A DNA stretch of 64,000 nucleotides from Coniferiporia sulphurascens (GCA_002794785.1 NBBA01000015.1:372001-436000); one strand, 5' to 3'; positions 1 to 12,435 are shown, counted from the stretch's first letter. The notes: generated by a model from the letters alone, not told the origin. A program made the numbers and translations.

Positions 1-1585
1 TGCTACCTACGTTTGTCCGTCAGCACAAGTGACACTGATGCCAAACAGCGAGAGATGCGATTTGAGCTTAGTAGTCAGATATGGACTTGCGGAGAACCCG
101 CCGACAAGATAAACTGTCTACAAAATTGTCATTAAATCTGTATCTGATAATGCATAAGGACACGCTCACTGTTATGTCGACTGAAGACTCATCGATAATC
201 TCCATAATGGCCGCCGTACTTGCTGTGATAGAGGGTCTGAATAGGGATGCAACGTCTTCCCTGTTGGCTAATTAACCAGGACAGCACAACAAAAAATGCC
301 TTTTCAAAGTCCTACCCAGATAACTTGAGCCCCCCCGACCTGACTCCATACTTCAAATCCTTATCCGATATATTACCGAAAGGCACAAGACACACATCTT
401 CGGCATCGCTAAATATCTTTTTCGTGGTCTCGTCGAACCGCTCGCTGATTTGTTTGACTTGCTCTTCGTGGCCGAACCGAGAGCCTCGGAGTTTGTCTAT
501 TCAACTAGTCTTTGGTACAGGTCTGACTCCATGCGGTGTTGATTAAATTACCTCTTATAAAAGATCTCGCCCTAGTGGTAACAGATGTTGAACCTTCAAG
601 TTGACCTACAGAACGGGAGATTAGAGTGTCTGGTCTTCATAGTCCTGGAGATTTGACTCACATTTTGCCGCAGAGGCTTCTTCAACCCTTAGCGGCTGAG
701 TTCCGATTATCTTATATGCGCTAAAGTCAAGAGTTCCTCCTCCAAGATCGGCAATCACAAATCCTTTCCCGTCCTGCATACATTCGTTTGCATGTACTAA
801 AAAGTTTCAGTCGGCATATGTGCTCACGTTGTCCAATGAGCCTTCCCGTAAGCAATAGTGAAGACTGGCCTCTCCTTCGGTTACAAACTTTACTCGTGAG
901 CGGCCTTGAGGGGTATCGGGGATCATCTTCGCCATGATCGCAGCCTTTCGCATCATATTCTGCTGCGTACCCTGTCATCCGTTCGGATGACCCAAGATGA
1001 AAGTTATGTCGTCCTTCAATGTATCCCAAGATCGGGATAAGGCAAGATGCGTATCGCATATGAATTTTTCAGCACAGGTCATAAGGTATCCCAAGAAATC
1101 TGCAAAGACCCGAACGAGTGTTTTTCCGGGAGGAAGTGGCCGCAAGGCGGACGCCTGAGCTACCGGCATGGAACCGGGTCGCATCCTTAGCTTAAACCTT
1201 CAAAGCTGGTAAGGATCTGAGCCTCTAACTCTGTTATAGACCGTACCATTCGACTTTTATCCACTCTTCATCTTCGGCTTTCTCGGTATTCTTGTCCAAC
1301 AAAGCTTCAGCACCTGCGGCGCGGAGAACGCCCTGTAGATCATAGTAGAGAATACTTGGGATTTTCGACGATCCCGAAGCGTGCTCTTGACCAGGATATC
1401 TATCCGCGGTATAATGAGACTGTACAGGAGGAAGAACTTAGACTTCTGTTTTCTGACCTTGTGATATTACAGATCTTGGGCTCCTGGCCTGGATCAAGAA
1501 GAGAGTAGGACACTCCGCTGAATGTCGTTCCGACGTCGAAAGCAATGGCTAGTCTACGGGAGGCTCCATTGTATTCTTTCGCCAT
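1..1585 (-). pseudogene. HSP70-like (HSPA12-type) copy 1, cut by window edge
   Basis: This is the 5' and middle part of an HSP70-family ATPase gene of the type expanded in agaricomycetes. The ATG is at 1585 and the N-terminus carries the phosphate-1 motif FDVGTTFSG. Supported exons are 1585-1458, 1399-1247 and 1197-828, followed by exons from 773 down that contain IADLGGGTLDFSAY (phosphate-2). All introns are GT-AG. An in-frame TGA at 975-977 replaces the Trp of HPNGWQGTQQN that copies 2 and 3 keep, so this copy is interrupted within the ATPase domain. The 3' end lies outside the window. About 80 bp upstream of the start is nearly identical to the sequence upstream of copy 2, so the promoter was duplicated with the gene. 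What substrate it would bind cannot be told. Confidence 0.8.
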
Positions 1586-2124
1586 GGCGGGATAGGAAGA
1601 GGGCTGCAGCCTCCTAGCCTGACGGACACCGCGAGGCCTACATGAGGGAAAGGTAAGAAAATAAGGTTTACGATCGTCGACAAACACAGAAAGCGCGTCT
1701 ACTCCGACACGGCAACAACCGACCAGTCACTATAAATATGGAGTTGTCGAGACAATTGAACCTTTTCAAGTTTTTTACGGAGGAGCACATGTGGCACACA
1801 TACGAAGAAAAAAAAACCCAGAGGATTGCGATGAATTACCACACTACAGATACCTCTACCTAAAGGTTTCCGGAATAAAAGGTGCTCTTCAAATACTCAT
1901 TGATCCTCCCCGTCTTCACTCTCAATCTTACCATCCATCCCTTTCAACCTCAGTCTGTCCTTCACTATCCTCGGGTCCATCAAATTGTTTGTTTTTTATC
2001 CTCTTCATTCTCATCTCGCTTCATTTTCTTCACTTATATCTTCTCTGAATTCTTCATAAACAATTAGAGCAGGGCCCCTGATGCATACAGGCCATACATA
2101 TGGTCAACATATATTCCCTTGCTA
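1586..2124. repeat. Spacer of the HSP70 tandem unit (left copy)
   Basis: This non-coding spacer upstream of copy 1 matches the spacer upstream of copy 2 (29495-30084), including a pyrimidine-rich stretch and the sequence ending TTCCCTTGCTA. The similarity breaks at 2124, where the large TIR element begins, and resumes at 27230. I see no gene here. Confidence 0.7.
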
Positions 2125-2166
2125 CATCAGGAAAAGCCCAAATGCTATATAGTGTGGCAGGATAAC
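2125..2166 (+). repeat. Left terminal inverted repeat of the 25-kb element
   Basis: This is the outer 42 bp of the left TIR. It is interrupted at 2166 by the Copia insertion and continues at 8099 with TATATAGCACTATATAGCAT. It pairs with the complement of 27160-27229. The first 30 bases differ from the right end by one substitution and a one-base gap. Confidence 0.8.
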
Positions 2167-2422
2167 TCTTAAAATCTACGCACATTGTGGTAGACGATGA
2201 GGTGCAGTGGTAAGGGTAAGGTGGAATGGGGTTATCAGTGTAAACCAATGTATTTCATGGTAGAGACCAGCTCTCCTTATATACATCTACTGTGGGCTAT
2301 GTATACTATAACTATCATAGCTCCTATTCATATGGCATTATCATTGCATTATCATTCACTTAGTAAGATGAATGTTCATATGACCATCTGTTATTTATAT
2401 TGTTCATTATATTTATTTAATA
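2167..2422 (-). repeat. Copia 3' LTR
   Basis: This 256-bp repeat is almost identical to 7838-8093. Read on the element strand it begins TATTAAATAA and ends TTTTAAGA, which is not the usual TG...CA. The same ends and the same length class appear in the solo copy at 19207-19463. Confidence 0.9.
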
Positions 2423-2439
2423 CTCCCCTTCAAACTTTT

Positions 2440-5400
2440 ACTAGGTGGAGTAGACTTGTAAAACATTTGATTAATTCAATTGTTAGTGCTTTCGTCATAA
2501 TATCAGCTTTTTGCTGTCCAGTTGGAATGTATGAAACTGATATAGTTTCATTTTCTATATAATCTCTTAAAAAATCTTTTCATATATCAATATGCTTCGT
2601 TCATTGCATATATTTTTGTTCTGTTGAATTTACTATAGTTATGGCTGCTTGATTATCACATAATATTTTCATAGGTGTATCCAAGGTCTGCAGTACCTCT
2701 TCAACCAGTCTTCTAAGCCATATAGCTTCTTTAACTCCATGAGTTAAAGCTTGTAATTCTGCTTCACATACTGATAATGACACTAATTCTTGTTTTTTAC
2801 TTGACCATGATGTCGTTGCATTTCCAATTTGAAATATATATCCAGATATTGCTTTATGTCCTTCTTGTGTCATTCCATCGGCATCAGTATATCCGATTAA
2901 CTCAATTGGTTCTTTTCCTCCGAGTATTAACCAATAATCATTTGTTCCTTTTAAATATTTAAAGCAGTGTTTTACTGCATTATAATGTTTGATACTAGGC
3001 TTATTTAGATGCCTAGCAAATTGACCTGTTGTGGATGATATGTCAGGTCTAGTGCAATCTGCTGCATATCGTAGTGCTCCAACCATATTCATGTATGGTA
3101 TTTGTTGCATGAAGTTTAATTCTTCATTGGTTGGGTTTTCCAGTGATTTTAATACTTGTCCTGGTGTCATTGGCATTCGTACTGTTGCAGCATCTTTTAA
3201 CTTATACTTTTCAATGATTGTATCAATATAATTTTTCTGTCTTAATTTGATTATTCTTTCTTCTCGGTTTCTTTCAATTTCAATACTGAGTAACCAATGT
3301 ACATCGTTTCCATCAGTAAATTTTATGTGTTTTCCTATTTCATCTTTGAAGGCTTTTATTATTAATAAATTTAAGCCACATATTGTTATGTCATCAACAT
3401 GTATGAAAAGTATTAGGATAGTTTTTTCTTTTACTTTTCTAAAGAATATTGCGTTATCTTGAACTGCTTGTGTAAGTCCTATTCCCGTTAATATTTCTGA
3501 TAACTTTTTATACCATCATCTTCCTGCTTGTTTTAATCCGTATAATGCTTTATTTAATTTTAAAACTTGTCCAGGTTTTGTTTCAATTAGATTTCCTGGC
3601 AGTGGTTTTATATATATATTTTCATCTTTTTCTAATTCACCATATAAGTAAGCTGATTTTATATCGATTTGGTGAATTTCGTAATTGTTTGTTGCGCTCC
3701 AACTTAATATAGTTCTTACTGTGGCTAATCATGCCACTGGAGCAAATGTATCATTAGAATAGTAGTCAATGCCTTCCATTTGGGTGAATCCTTGTACTAC
3801 TAGTCTTGCTTTGTATCATTTGATTTCTCTGTTTGCTAATCTTTTTGTTTTATAAATGAATCTTGTTCTGATTATATTTACGTTTTTTGGTGGATCAATG
3901 ATCGTCCATGTAGATCTTTCGATTAATGTTTTTATTTCTTCTTTCATTGCTGTGATCCACTGATTTGCGTCAATTCTATTGATCGCTTGTTGATATGAAT
4001 TTGGATCGCCTATTAATTCCGTATTGAATTGATTAAATTCCGTAAGATAGGCTACTGTATTTTGTTCATCAAAGTTAAGACCTATTGATCATTTTGTTGG
4101 TTTAATTGATCTTATTGGTCTTTCTTTTGTTAATTCTTGTATTTGCTCATTTTGTTTTTCTGTTATATTCTCCCCTTCAATTTTAGATGGTGGAGAATCT
4201 AAAAATTGTAAATTTTGTTCAACTGTAATTTTTTTGTGGTGATAGGTTCAATGACCTTTACTTTCTTCGTCAAAACCTAGCTGTTGTGCATAAATTCCTT
4301 TCAGTTGTAATTTGTTAACATCTTCTTGTCATATTATGCAGTATTGACCAAATTCTTTTAAATCGTCAATGTTATAATTTTCATTGTATCATTTGAAATA
4401 TGATGTTTTAAAATCAATAGCACTCTTTGGTGTTCTATTGTAAACGTAAGTGCTGTATTTTACAGCTTCTCCCCATAAACTGGGTGGTAATTTTGCTTGT
4501 AGCAGGTTAACTCATGTATTATTTAGAATTGTTTGATGTGATCATTCTGCTACTCCGTTTTGTTGTGGTGTATCGTGAACAGTCAGCTTTTGTATTGTTC
4601 CATTTTTTTCTAAGAATTCAGTGAATTGTTTACTTAAAAACACTGTATCATTATTGCTTTGTAATATTTTTACTTTTATATTAAATTGTGTATTGAGCAT
4701 TGTAGCCCAATTCATATAATTTTTCAAGCCCTCATCTTTTGTTTTCATTAAAATCATTTTTATCCATCTAGTAGTGTCATCTACTAGTGTTAGAAGATAT
4801 TTATATCCTCCTATGGCATGTGTGGATACAGGACCCCATATGTCCATGTGTATGTGATCGCCAAATTTTTCTGCTAACTTTGAAATACATAATTTTGGAA
4901 TTTGCATTCTTTTTATTTTTGCTTCAATGCAAATTTTACATTGAGTTTCGTCGTAATTTGATATTTTGTTATTTGTAATTTGATCTTCTTTTAGTAATCG
5001 CTTTATATAAGCATAACTTATGTGTCCAAGTTTTTTATGAAGTTCAAATAATGTTAAATTTTTTGTAGCCGCTTGTACATCATTGTTAAATATACTATAC
5101 AATCCATTCCTGTTTTTAATTTTTCCGCATAAAGATCCATTAGGATACTTTATTGTACATTTGTTTTCTTTATAAATAAATTCGTAACTGTCTTGACATA
5201 GAAGTCCTTGAGAGACTAATGTCATATTCATTTTAGGATTGTAATATACATTTGATAATGTAATGACACTTACCAAGTGTCCATTGGGATGTAAAGCTTA
5301 AGATCCCCTACTATGTTTGCCATAAATGTTGTTTTGTTTGCGGCCGTTATTGTTATTGCATCAGTTTTGTAAGTATTTCGTAATCGATTTAGATATGGTG

Positions 5401-7246
5401 TTAGATGTATCGTTGCACCAGTATCAATTATATCCATAGAAGAATAAACATTGTTAGCATATTCATTTGTAGTAATGGCATTTATGCTTATGTCAAGGTT
5501 GTTGTCATCCACGTCTTCCATAGCGCTGTCGCGATTCCCTAAAGTGTCAAGGAAGTCATTATAAGAATAAATTGGGAATTCTCCCATTTCGAAGTCATCT
5601 TCGTCAATCTCGGTTATAAAGGCGGTCTCGCCTTGGCCTATTACGGTGCTTAATTCGATTCGAGAGCTCGATGCAAAGTTTGTTGCTGCTGTTGCTGCAG
5701 TATGTTTAGCCTGGGCCGCACTTGCCCCAGTTGATGTTGGTGCCACTGATGCACCCGTTTCCTTTCCTTTTCCTTTTTCGTCATTTGTGTCCTCTTTCTT
5801 TTTCTGGGCTGCTTTCGTCCATTTGGTTTTTGGCACCCAGCAGTCTCTACTAAAGTGCCCTAGCTTATTACAGTTATAGCACTTTACTGTGTGTGATTGT
5901 TGGTTAGGGGAATATCCCCCATGTCCTCGTCCTCTCATATATCCGCCACAGCCCCTATAGCTGCGACCTCATGATTGTACACTGCAGCTAAAACTGCGTC
6001 TGTGGGCCCTAAAATAAGGGTGATTCCACTCGTCCTTGGGCAGGTGGTTAGCTGCCACTCCTGTCCTCTGATGATTTTTCCGCCATCCTTCAAAAGCATT
6101 ATGTAAGGTGTTTAATAGGAATTGTGGGGTTAGTTCAATTGGATCATTCCCCGGATTTGTTTCGTTAATAGTTTTTATATATAACTCACTTTGTGTGAGT
6201 ACATACTGATATTGTTTGGGCATTGCCCACGTAATAGCCGATATATACATTGACTCAGAAACTTTTACCCCTTGGGCTATTAGTTCCTCGTATTTATTGC
6301 TGAGGTTATCGAGTGTTCCATTGAAATGGCTGACATGACCTCTGATATCAAAAAGGGCAGCCTCATTAAAGCCCTTTGTAATTGTTGTCTGGACGTTATA
6401 TCGTCCACCAAGTGCTTTGAGTAGTGCTGGTATATCTTTATTAAAATTAAGATAATAAGCCAGTATTTTGTCAGGCATAGTGCACATAATGCCGTTATAT
6501 AAAGCACTTGATATACCAATCTCTCCAGTTCCTGGGGAGTTAGTGAGCAAGTTACCGTAACCTGCACTTTTGATGGCGCTGCGGACTCTGAAATTCCAGA
6601 GTTTATAATTTCTGTGGCCATCGAGTTTCTCGATGCCATCGAAGAATTTCTGGAGTTCTGTGAGTTTCGTTGCCATACTCGGTTCATCTTCCTCAGTATC
6701 GTTAGCATCTGAATCTCCAGGATCAGAAGGTTCTGATGGCTCATGTGAAGGTTTATTTTTTGATTCTTTGGTATCTTCTTCCTCATTGTCTTCTTTTTTA
6801 TCATCTTCTGGCTTAATATAAGGATTATCAATTTTGAACTGTTCTTTTTCTTTTGGATCAGATATACCCAAATACGTACTGATTCAATATCGGATTTCGG
6901 ATGATTTTCCTTGATCTGATATGCCTAAATCTTTAGCATGATTTGTTAATTCAATTTTATAGTCAGCTCTTGTTTTTAATTTTTCGTTGTTGGTGGAATT
7001 ATCATACCTGTCAATTCGATCTTGTATTTGTTGTTCCATTCCGTGTATAGGTATTTGTCTGAGATTACATTGAATTATTAGGTTGACTAACCTTTTGCTA
7101 TCTTTGGCTTTTTGAATTTTTTCTTTGAGTTCTTCGATTGTTGATGACTGCATGTATACTATTTTTAATTTGTTAGTGATTATTCGCAGTCCTGATAGTT
7201 TTTGCAAATGTGTTTGCTCACGAGTATTAGGACGTTTGTTGGACAT
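2440..7246 (-). pseudogene. Copia gag-pol polyprotein, decayed
   Basis: Gag begins at 7246 and one frame runs to 5270, broken only by TGA at 6884 and 5969. A CCHC zinc knuckle (CYNCNKLGHFSRDC) and the protease motif DTGA lie near 5880 and 5430. A one-base shift at about 5276 leads into the pol frame. It carries the integrase zinc-binding region, the D-D-E core (DIWGP... and PQQNGVAE) up to 4545, reverse transcriptase with FIHVDDI near 3390-3410, and RNase H (ILCDNQAA near 2660) down to about 2440. In-frame TGA codons stand at 4542, 4512, 4389, 4329, 4248, 4089, 3816, 3729, 3516, 2601 and 2580. There is no TAA or TAG. At several of these sites the Copia family normally has Arg (for example before YKARLV and around TKHIDI). 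This implies CGA-to-TGA decay, and the element cannot encode its proteins now. Confidence 0.9.
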
Positions 7247-7307
7247 AGTTTCATTTCATTTATAATTTGTTAATCGTTTCATTAGTTTGTAGAGTCAAGG
7301 CTCATAA

Positions 7308-7830
7308 TGTTAAGCTCAATGGTTACATGGTGATCGACATCGGGGCTGGTAGTACGGCAATGGGGCTTCCTAGATGTTGTAAGTCGAAGGTGATCAGTGA
7401 GGAGGCTTCCTGATCGGCAATGTGGACACGGTAGGCTTCTTAGCAGAGTCAGGTTACGACAAAGCGACTGGCGACTCGGTAGTCACACAGTAGACTGGTG
7501 AGGAGCAGATAATGGGCTTGTATGAACAAAGAGCACAAGCTTAGGGCTTGTGCTACCGACTTTACAGGCTTATATGCTACTCTATGCATTTACTACTGTA
7601 GCTGCTTGTATGCGGTCATTTACATGGCATGGAAGGTCATGGAAACACAAGGAATGCGATCAGTAAGTGGAGCACGTCATGATGGTGCGATAAGGCATCA
7701 TCATGGCATCTTATGGCGTGTTACAAATAAGGATGAGTAATAGAGAGAAATGGGGGAGTTGCGCTGACTGGTGATGATGAAGAGGGAATGAGTCAGTGCA
7801 ATGAGGTAAACGTAAAGGAAAATTGTAACA
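7308..7830 (+). mobile_element. Solo Gypsy LTR inside the Copia leader
   Basis: This 523-bp sequence begins TGTTAAGCTCAA and ends AATTGTAACA. A CATAA duplication flanks it at 7303-7307 and 7831-7835. It is the same LTR family as the Gypsy element at 17340-24639. It is inserted between the Copia 5' LTR and gag, and no internal region remains. Confidence 0.9.
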
Positions 7831-7837
7831 CATAACC

Positions 7838-8093
7838 TCTTAAAATCTACACATGTTGTGGTAGATGATGAGGTGCAGTGGTAAGAGTAAGGTGGAATGG
7901 GGTTATCAGTGTAAACCAATGTATTTCATGGTAGAGACCAGCTCTCCTTATATACATCTACCATGGGCTATGTATACTATAACTATCATAGCTCTTATTC
8001 ATATGGCATTATCATTGTGTTATCATTCACTTAGTAAGATGAATGTTCATATGACCATCTGTTATTTATATTGTTTGTTATATTTATTTAATA
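7838..8093 (-). repeat. Copia 5' LTR
   Basis: This is the 256-bp partner of 2167-2422. On the element strand it is followed by GGTTATGAGCC once the solo Gypsy LTR is removed. That stretch is the likely primer-binding region, although the tRNA is not identified. Confidence 0.88.
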
Positions 8094-8098
8094 ATAAC

Positions 8099-8340
8099 TA
8101 TATAGCACTATATAGCATTAAATAGGACTATTTTGTAGCTTTTGAGATAATATAGCATATATAGCACTATATAGCACTATATATTGGCCAATAGTGCTAT
8201 ATAGCAGTATATAGTACTATATACTGCTCAAGTAGTACTATATAGAAGTACATAGCACTATATTACCTTCTGATAAGTATTATGGCTATTTTTGAGTATT
8301 TTGAGTATTTCAGATTATTTGAACTATTTTTTCAGTCCCA
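8099..8340. repeat. Left subterminal TATATAG repeats of the TIR element
   Basis: This AT-rich stretch is packed with TATATAGCACTATATAG-like units, many of them palindromic (CTATATAG). The same units occupy the right end (about 27060-27210). Repeated short motifs just inside the TIR are typical of transposase-binding sites, but that role is inferred. Between 8340 and 8800 I see no gene. Confidence 0.6.
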
Positions 8341-8806
8341 AATCCTCAAAGGATTGGAGTAGAAGCCAAATTCGTCACACCCTCCTTTCGAGGCCATGCC
8401 AAAAGGTGCACTCGACTGTGATGTACAAGCTGACCGACAGTACCCCACCTCTTTCGCTTCAGTAATAATATCTCATCTTGCCCGTTATTTCCATACTGTT
8501 CAAGTTAAGGAAAAGCAGTACAATATTCCAACGAGATAAGTAATTACACGACAGAATCTGAGCGCATGTAGTAAAAGTGGGAGGACGGAGATAAAGAGAC
8601 GGGAGGCGTACTTCAAGGCGAGGAGACAGTTTGAGATAGAAAGATAAAAGTACGAAACAGAATGGACATAGCAGCCAGGACAGCACAGCAGAAACACATG
8701 GACTTAAGGAGAGAAAGCAGAGGGGCTAGTCGTGCATGTAGTTAGAGTAGAGACGATGCGAATTTGAGTGATGGTAGTTAAAAAGGACTTGCGTGTCTGA
8801 TATCCA

Positions 8807-11320
8807 TCACGGGGGTGCACCTTGTAATCGCATTTGCACCTTTGCACAATGCTGGGGATTTTTAAGGTGCACCTCGAAGTTTATGAGCGACTCGCCAGGA
8901 CCTGGAGTATTTACCTGTGCCAACGCCAATTGCTAAACAGTCAACACGCCATTCACAGCAACCAGCAGCAGGTGAAGATAAACACACCTTTCCAGGACAA
9001 TCAAGGCACTTCACACGCCACTCTGATGGGAAGCCATTGGCCGCCCTGCGCAGGATTATATCGAAGCGATCTTCGGGATAGCGGGATTGCGTTTCAGCGA
9101 TTACACCTTTATGCCACTGGGGCCGCCGCGGTTCCGTGAGAACACCATACAATGCGCGATATAATTATATATATACTCACACTAAGGTGGGGAGGTGGTG
9201 TTTCCTGGACGGGCGTTGCTTCAGGTGCAGGAGTAGCGAACGCTACGGACACCGACGGGGGTTCGGACCGTGCCGACTCTCTGGGTGTTGGCGCTGATGC
9301 CGAGGCCTCTGCCTGCACTGGTAACTCAGCTGCCGCCCTGGCCGGGGTAGTAGCAGAAGATGCAGGTCTGCTTCCACTGGCACCATTACCTTGCAGCACC
9401 GCTTGTGCAAGCGGACGCTCTGATGCACCTGAACTGACGCTAGAGGCCGGCGACAGTGGACGTTCAAGAAGCTCAAATGCCTCCGATGCCGGCGATGGTG
9501 GCCGTGTCTTCTTCACTGCCTTGATCCCAATCCACACCTCATGCTTCGGCACAGCCGGCGAAGATGTGCCGTCTGTAGGGGAGACAGGGGCCGGAGCTGC
9601 ATCCTGCTGTAAATTGAGCGCACGCATCGCTGCAGCGCCACCCCGCTTTTTCGCGCTGGCTTTAGCGTGCTCGGCCTCCATTTTGAGGTTGGTGTGATAT
9701 TCCGCATCGGTACTATACTCCACCGAACGTGGATGACGATAACGATGCCAAAATTTGCCTAAGAGATCATCGTCAGAATTTCGTCAACGACAAGGGAAAT
9801 ATATGATCCGTACCACAGGCACCGCACTGCGACTTGTCACCCAGCGGACCCTTTCGTCTACCGATCGCGATACTGTCGGGACAGCCACAATCGGAACAAT
9901 GCCAGACACCATCAATTATATTCGCGCGCTGCCCATCTGCATACTCATGCTCCTTGGCCTCTTTCTTGAGCTCCCTTTGCCGATGGGCCGAAACAACCTT
10001 GGCCGCTTTTGAATCCCGCGCAGCTGTAGACGACGTTAATGACACCGGTAACGGAAGATCGCCCTCCAACGGGAGCTCGTATGCTGCCACATCCCCCACA
10101 GTCGATGGCGTCGGCATGGTGACATTTGCACGAGTAGTCAACACGGATGAAGGGTACTTCGGCGCCTTGAAAGAGCCTTTCGCTTTCGAGATCTTCGACA
10201 ACGGAACTGCGGGTGCAGCCGGCATGCTCGAGATAGGTTGAATTATCGCCGTGCCGTTCTCTGAAGCGACCATATTTGCGATAGTGAGAGACGCTGCTGC
10301 CACAGCCACCCGACGCGATGTCGGTGCAGCCACGGCTGCAGCAAGCGCAAGCATAGACGGATCGATCTCGGGGAACCCAATGGCCGGAGTACGATGCGTC
10401 TTAAGTGGTTCACGATCAGGTAGAGCAATTCTGCGACATCCACATGTATTACGTTTCCGTCGTTTATTAGCTTCCTTTTCACGTTCTTTATCGAGCCTGT
10501 CAAGTTCTCCATCGCTCAGATAATTGATGATCGGCTGGAACAACTGCGTTTGATCGACAGACCGAGACACAGGAGTGATCGATGGCAAGAAGGACATGTG
10601 CAAATCGTCATCTTGCATCGCCAAGCCGTCAGATGGGTGTCCAACCAAGAAGAGCGACTTCTGGTAGGCATTGACTTGCTCCCGTATTGAGTGTGCGATG
10701 GCAGTTCTGTAAACTCAATTAGGATGTTATGCCGTCAGTGATCTGTGCCTGTGCCACTCACTTAAATCCTCCAGCAAGGCCAAGATCACTGCTATAAATC
10801 TCTGCGAATTGTTCCGGCATGGAATCTTCATTTTCAATATCCCACTCAAAAATTGATCGTCTAACTTCATCTCGCCCACAGTTATATCGAGCTGATAATA
10901 TCAAACTAATAAGCACTGCATAGTTACGGAGCGCAAACGCAGGGTGAAGTTGGCTCACCTTGATAACTATCCTCATCTCCTCATGCATCATGTCCTCGTT
11001 CACTTCAAACATCTCGACGTCCATCAACGAGTCTTCGTCGACAGGAGCCTTTTCCACGATGACGCTCACTTCCTGGTTGCACTTGTGACACTTCTTTGCG
11101 TGGCCCGGCGGCTCCTGCACACTTTGCAATAGCGTGCGTGTGCGGACGAATCTGTTACGGTTGTGTAAGCATTGTTTCCAGGTTTTCCACCACGTTGCTT
11201 CGGCATCCTGAAATCTGCCACACATCGGTGCACCTTCTGGGTTACCCTTCGAGGGGTCCGCAAAAGTTGCAGTGTGAGCCTTGTAGTCGCTCAGCTGCTC
11301 CTGAATACTAGCTTTTGTAA
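8807..11320 (-). pseudogene. SNF5: SNF5/SMARCB1-like chromatin remodeller, 5'-truncated copy
   Basis: SNF5 is a core subunit of SWI/SNF nucleosome remodellers. About the last two thirds of the gene is present with its introns. The order is a WWKTWKQ region (about 11220), an acidic segment ending MMHEEMRIVIK (10962), the SNF5 domain (LDITVGEMKLDDQF, then MPEQFAEIYSSDLGLAGGFK at about 10820-10760, joined by an intron to TAIAHSIREQ), and an Ala-rich region. It ends with a GATA-like zinc finger (WHCSDCGC ... CGACG | KFWHR across an intron at about 9760) and a tail with KCLDCPGK and TPGPGES. The frame ends at TGA 8807-8809. Two extra T residues at about 10852 (TTTTT for TTT before GAGTGG) shift the frame, and Arg-to-Cys changes occur at CG sites, so it is a decaying copy. 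Its 5' part is missing and a VPS35 fragment abuts it in the same orientation. Confidence 0.78.
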
Positions 11321-11344
11321 TCGTTGAATGGTAGCTCGAGGTGA

Positions 11345-12315
11345 CCTGTCTGTGAATTCTTTGATTCTCTCGCTTGCAAAGCCTAAGATCTGGTCAGCGT
11401 ACATTGTGAGCCTGTCAATGAGCGTGATGACGATCTGCTTGATGTTGACGGACTGCTGGAGCTGAGTAGTTGCGAGAGGAAGGGGACGAGAGAGTAGAGA
11501 TGGAGCTCGTTGGTGAAAACTTGGATGACGACTTCCATGAGGTAATCTTAGGCGATGATGTCTTTGCAGTTGACAACCTGCTCAAGGATGCTTGGGAGGA
11601 TTGTGTGCTGATACATTCCAAGGTCGACGCCATCAAGCACGCTGAGCCGTACGAGGTTGGTACCAATGAGAATACGCAGCTCGCATCGCTCCATCTCGCG
11701 CTTCTCGCGGTCATGTGAGTGTCCTTGGTGCCGCAGCCGTACCCAGAGCTTGTTCATCTCGATGAAATTGGTGAGCTTGAACGCGATCGAGTCCTGCAGG
11801 TTTCCGACCGGGCTGTGAAAGTGGAAATGAGGTCAGGGATCAGAGTGGGGGTAGGACACGTACCCCTCGTCGTCGCCTACAGGGATCCCGGGTCTGTCCG
11901 CTGAGATGGTGGTGGAGGAAGAGACCACAGGTGGGGTGCTGATGCTGCGTGACATCTCCGTCATGTCCTTCATGATCTCCTTGACAGGTGCGTCGGGGAT
12001 AGACATGTAGACGGTGCCGACGGTGATCATGAGGTATAGATGTGGGACGATATTGCGTGCATCATATTGAACGAGCTCATAGAGGTCGGCAAGGTGCTTT
12101 CCCTGCGTGTGTGCCGTAGACGTAGAGTGAGGTGCCAGAGGGTATCGAACACGGCCATGTCTGCGGTGGAGGAGGACGCATGTCAGAGTTGCAGCATCAG
12201 GAGATTGAACAGTAGGAGACCGCACATGTACACAATTCGTAGTATTGCTTTGGGGAGAGCAAGGAGGTACACAGGGTGCTGGCGATCTTGAGCACATCCA
12301 TGCCGATCTCCTGCG
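11345..12315 (-). pseudogene. VPS35: VPS35 (retromer) gene fragment
   Basis: VPS35 is the cargo-binding core of the retromer coat. The fragment shows LSPKQYYEL, an intron, then [107 protein letters not shown] and YLMEVVIQVFTNELHLYSL. This is the N-terminal half in the right order. After QIVITLIDRL it jumps to ADQILGFASERIKEF, which lies much further on in VPS35, so an internal segment is deleted. There are several one-base shifts, and a TAA follows CKDIIA at about 11547. Introns are retained, so this is a genomic copy. It cannot be translated. Confidence 0.85.
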
Positions 12316-12435
12316 GGTGATCAACTTCATATGGGTCTATAACCTAGAGCCTGTAATGTTAATTAGAAAGCATACTGTAAATGGAAATTAGGTCAGTAAG
12401 GTAGTCATAGGGGATGAATTTTGAAGAAATTTTAT

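Larger units (their letters stand above)
2167..8093 (-). mobile_element. Full-length Copia (Ty1-type) LTR retrotransposon
   Basis: The element is read on the minus strand and runs 5927 bp between two 256-bp LTRs. A 5-bp target duplication ATAAC flanks it (2162-2166 and 8094-8098). The domain order gag, zinc knuckle, protease, integrase, reverse transcriptase, RNase H is that of Ty1/Copia. The 3' LTR is preceded by a purine tract (GAAGGGGAG on the minus strand). The 5' leader between LTR and gag is itself split by a solo Gypsy LTR (7308-7830). The body is strongly AT-rich compared with neighbouring genes. Confidence 0.93.

Noticed and set aside
2440..7246. TGA read as Trp in the Copia element (alternative code)
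   Set aside because: At the testable sites the family has Arg, not Trp, and TGG is used for Trp elsewhere in the same frame. Neighbouring cellular genes use the standard code.
8160..8280. CRISPR-like regular repeats
   Set aside because: The units are short, AT-rich and overlapping with no spacers, and the genome is eukaryotic. They are subterminal transposon repeats.
9152..9697. 181-codon plus-strand ORF
   Set aside because: It is antisense to the Pro/Ala-rich coding region of the SNF5 copy and has only mirrored composition.
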